Below, piece after piece: positions 63,339 to 64,000 of a stretch of DNA of 64,000 bases. The translations under genes were made by a program, and so were the position numbers. The notes under the pieces are model-generated. The model ran no database searches and was not told where the DNA came from. It saw nothing but the letters and a program-made list of their open reading frames with translations. Each line of letters starts with the position of its first letter. Position 1 is the stretch's first letter. The DNA is from JAIVGV01 sp031425275 (GTDB lineage: Bacteria; Acidobacteriota; Blastocatellia; Pyrinomonadales; Pyrinomonadaceae), in contig JANPJA010000138.1 in the NCBI GenBank assembly GCA_031425275.1, positions 1 to 64,000 on the forward strand. The letters run 5' to 3'.

Positions 63339-63475
63339 GTAGGGGCGGGGCTTGTCCCTGCCCGGAAGCGACCGCGAGGTCGCTCAAACGATCCGTTGTC
63401 CTTCGATGTCGAGTGCCGCCACGCATCGTTCGCGCTGTCGCGCTCAACGGGCAGGGACAAGCCCTGCCCCTACAA
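63337..63475. mobile_element. MITE-like element with 28-bp terminal inverted repeats
   Basis: About 139 bp. TTGTAGGGGCGGGGCTTGTC begins the left end (63337-63364), and the right end (63448-63475) is its reverse complement with one mismatch over 28 bp. The interior is GC-rich and has a small hairpin GCGACC-GCGA-GGTCGC, but no coding frame. Such GTAGGGGCGGG-ended elements are widespread intergenic repeats in several phyla. It lies between namZ and the nuclease gene on the minus strand and would add a long stem-loop to any joint transcript. Confidence 0.75.
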
Positions 63476-63482
63476 TTTTCCC

Positions 63483-64000
63483 TTAGCGATAGATCAACGC
63501 GCGGGCGCGGGCGCGGCGAAACTCTTCGAGGCCGGCCGACCAAGTTCGCGCGATCTCTTCGGCCGACTCGCCCCGCTTCAGTCGTGCGAGCGTGTCGGCG
63601 TGGGCCAAGAGGCGCATCGAATTATCGATCTTCCAGTCGGCGGGGAAAAGTTTGCGCAGGGCGACGGCGATCTCCATGCCGGCCGCGACTGGCCGGAACC
63701 GCGCGCGGTCGGTGACGATGATGTTGACGCCGCCGCACTCTTCGCCCTTGAAGACGGAGGCGGACGGCGTGAACCGCACGGGCACGAAACGCGCGCCCGC
63801 GATCCCGCGCGCGTTGAGGTGCGCCGCGAGACGCTGGCCGTCGATCCACGGCGCGCCGAGCACCTCGAACGGCGTGTCCGTCCCGCGCCCCACGCTCACG
63901 TTGGTCGTCTCCCACAGCCCGATGCCGGGATACAAAGTCGCCTGCGTCAGGCTCCGCATGTTCGGCGAAGGGTTAACCCACGTCAGGCCCGTCGAGTCGA
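63483..64000 (-). CDS. namZ: NamZ-type exo-beta-N-acetylmuramidase (DUF1343), C-terminal part
   Basis: The gene runs off the right edge; the last 172 codons are present. The reading frame remains open to the window end (STGLTWVNPSPNMRSL). The conserved C-terminal DUF1343 features are TLYPGIGLWETTNVSVGRG, TPFEVLGAPWIDG and the ending RARALIYR. NamZ releases MurNAc from the non-reducing ends of peptidoglycan fragments. In this window it is accompanied by a lytic transglycosylase, NagA and a GHL10 protein, which would fit peptidoglycan turnover. Confidence 0.9.
   Translation of the reverse strand, partial: DSTGLTWVNPSPNMRSLTQATLYPGIGLWETTNVSVGRGTDTPFEVLGAPWIDGQRLAAHLNARGIAGARFVPVRFTPSASVFKGEECGGVNIIVTDRARFRPVAAGMEIAVALRKLFPADWKIDNSMRLLAHADTLARLKRGESAEEIARTWSAGLEEFRRARARALIYR

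Overview
The window is GC-rich chromosomal DNA (visibly about 65% G+C) whose protein families point to an Acidobacteriota bacterium, most likely Blastocatellia-like. The evidence is two very large Oar-type TonB-dependent receptors with carboxypeptidase-regulatory-like N-termini, a VWFA-related secreted protein of the acidobacterial type, a sortilin/BNR-repeat secreted protein, several conserved secreted proteins of unknown function, and intergenic heptanucleotide repeat arrays. The taxonomic call is inference from families, since no rRNA or tRNA gene is present.

Layout. 0.1-5.5 kb: a divergent LysR regulator, then a succinate dehydrogenase operon sdhC-sdhA-sdhB with a Uma2-type (DUF820) gene wedged between sdhA and sdhB. 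5.6-8.1 kb: an accessory patch with an AT-rich gene for a protein carrying two HEPN-like RNxxxH motifs, a small conserved gene, and a non-coding AT-rich tract of degenerate repeats. 8.1-22.7 kb: an alpha/beta hydrolase, a secreted kelch plus collagen-repeat protein, a secreted glucosidase-like protein, malate dehydrogenase, an Smr-domain protein, a BNR-repeat protein, a LolA-like protein, an MBL-rhodanese sulfur enzyme and a VWFA-like protein. 22.9-30.8 kb: a membrane/coiled-coil protein, an AlkZ-like winged-helix protein, a membrane hybrid histidine kinase convergent with a single-domain response regulator, an internally duplicated secreted protein, an OsmC protein and a metallothionein-like 48-residue protein. 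31-36.6 kb: a lytic transglycosylase, cysteine-motif and secreted unknowns, a DsbA-VKOR disulfide-forming pair and a methyltransferase. 36.7-47.9 kb: a class A beta-lactamase-like serine hydrolase with a GltS-type transporter, a YtcJ-like amidohydrolase, glycolate oxidase as a GlcD-GlcE fusion plus GlcF, NagA and a TPR protein. 48-64 kb: two Oar-like receptors, a D-aminoacylase-like hydrolase, a PabB-PabC fusion, a GHL10 glycoside hydrolase, an S1/P1 nuclease, a short inverted-repeat (MITE-like) element, and the C-terminal part of a NamZ (DUF1343) muramidase cut by the right edge.

How the genes fit together. SDH, MDH and glycolate oxidase belong to central and two-carbon oxidative metabolism. 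The transglycosylase, NagA, GHL10 protein and NamZ could act on peptidoglycan and amino-sugar turnover, although they are scattered rather than clustered. Many products carry signal peptides, which suits a heterotrophic, polymer-scavenging envelope. The DsbA-VKOR pair would provide disulfides for exported proteins.

The most notable features are: heptamer repeat arrays at three gene ends; the dual-HEPN gene on an AT-rich patch; the Uma2 gene inside the sdh operon; the kelch-collagen fusion; the GlcD-GlcE fusion; a well-formed sigma-54-like promoter before the histidine kinase; and a MITE-like element between namZ and the S1/P1 nuclease gene. I found no CRISPR array, tRNA, rRNA, transposase, integrase or complete multi-gene defence system.
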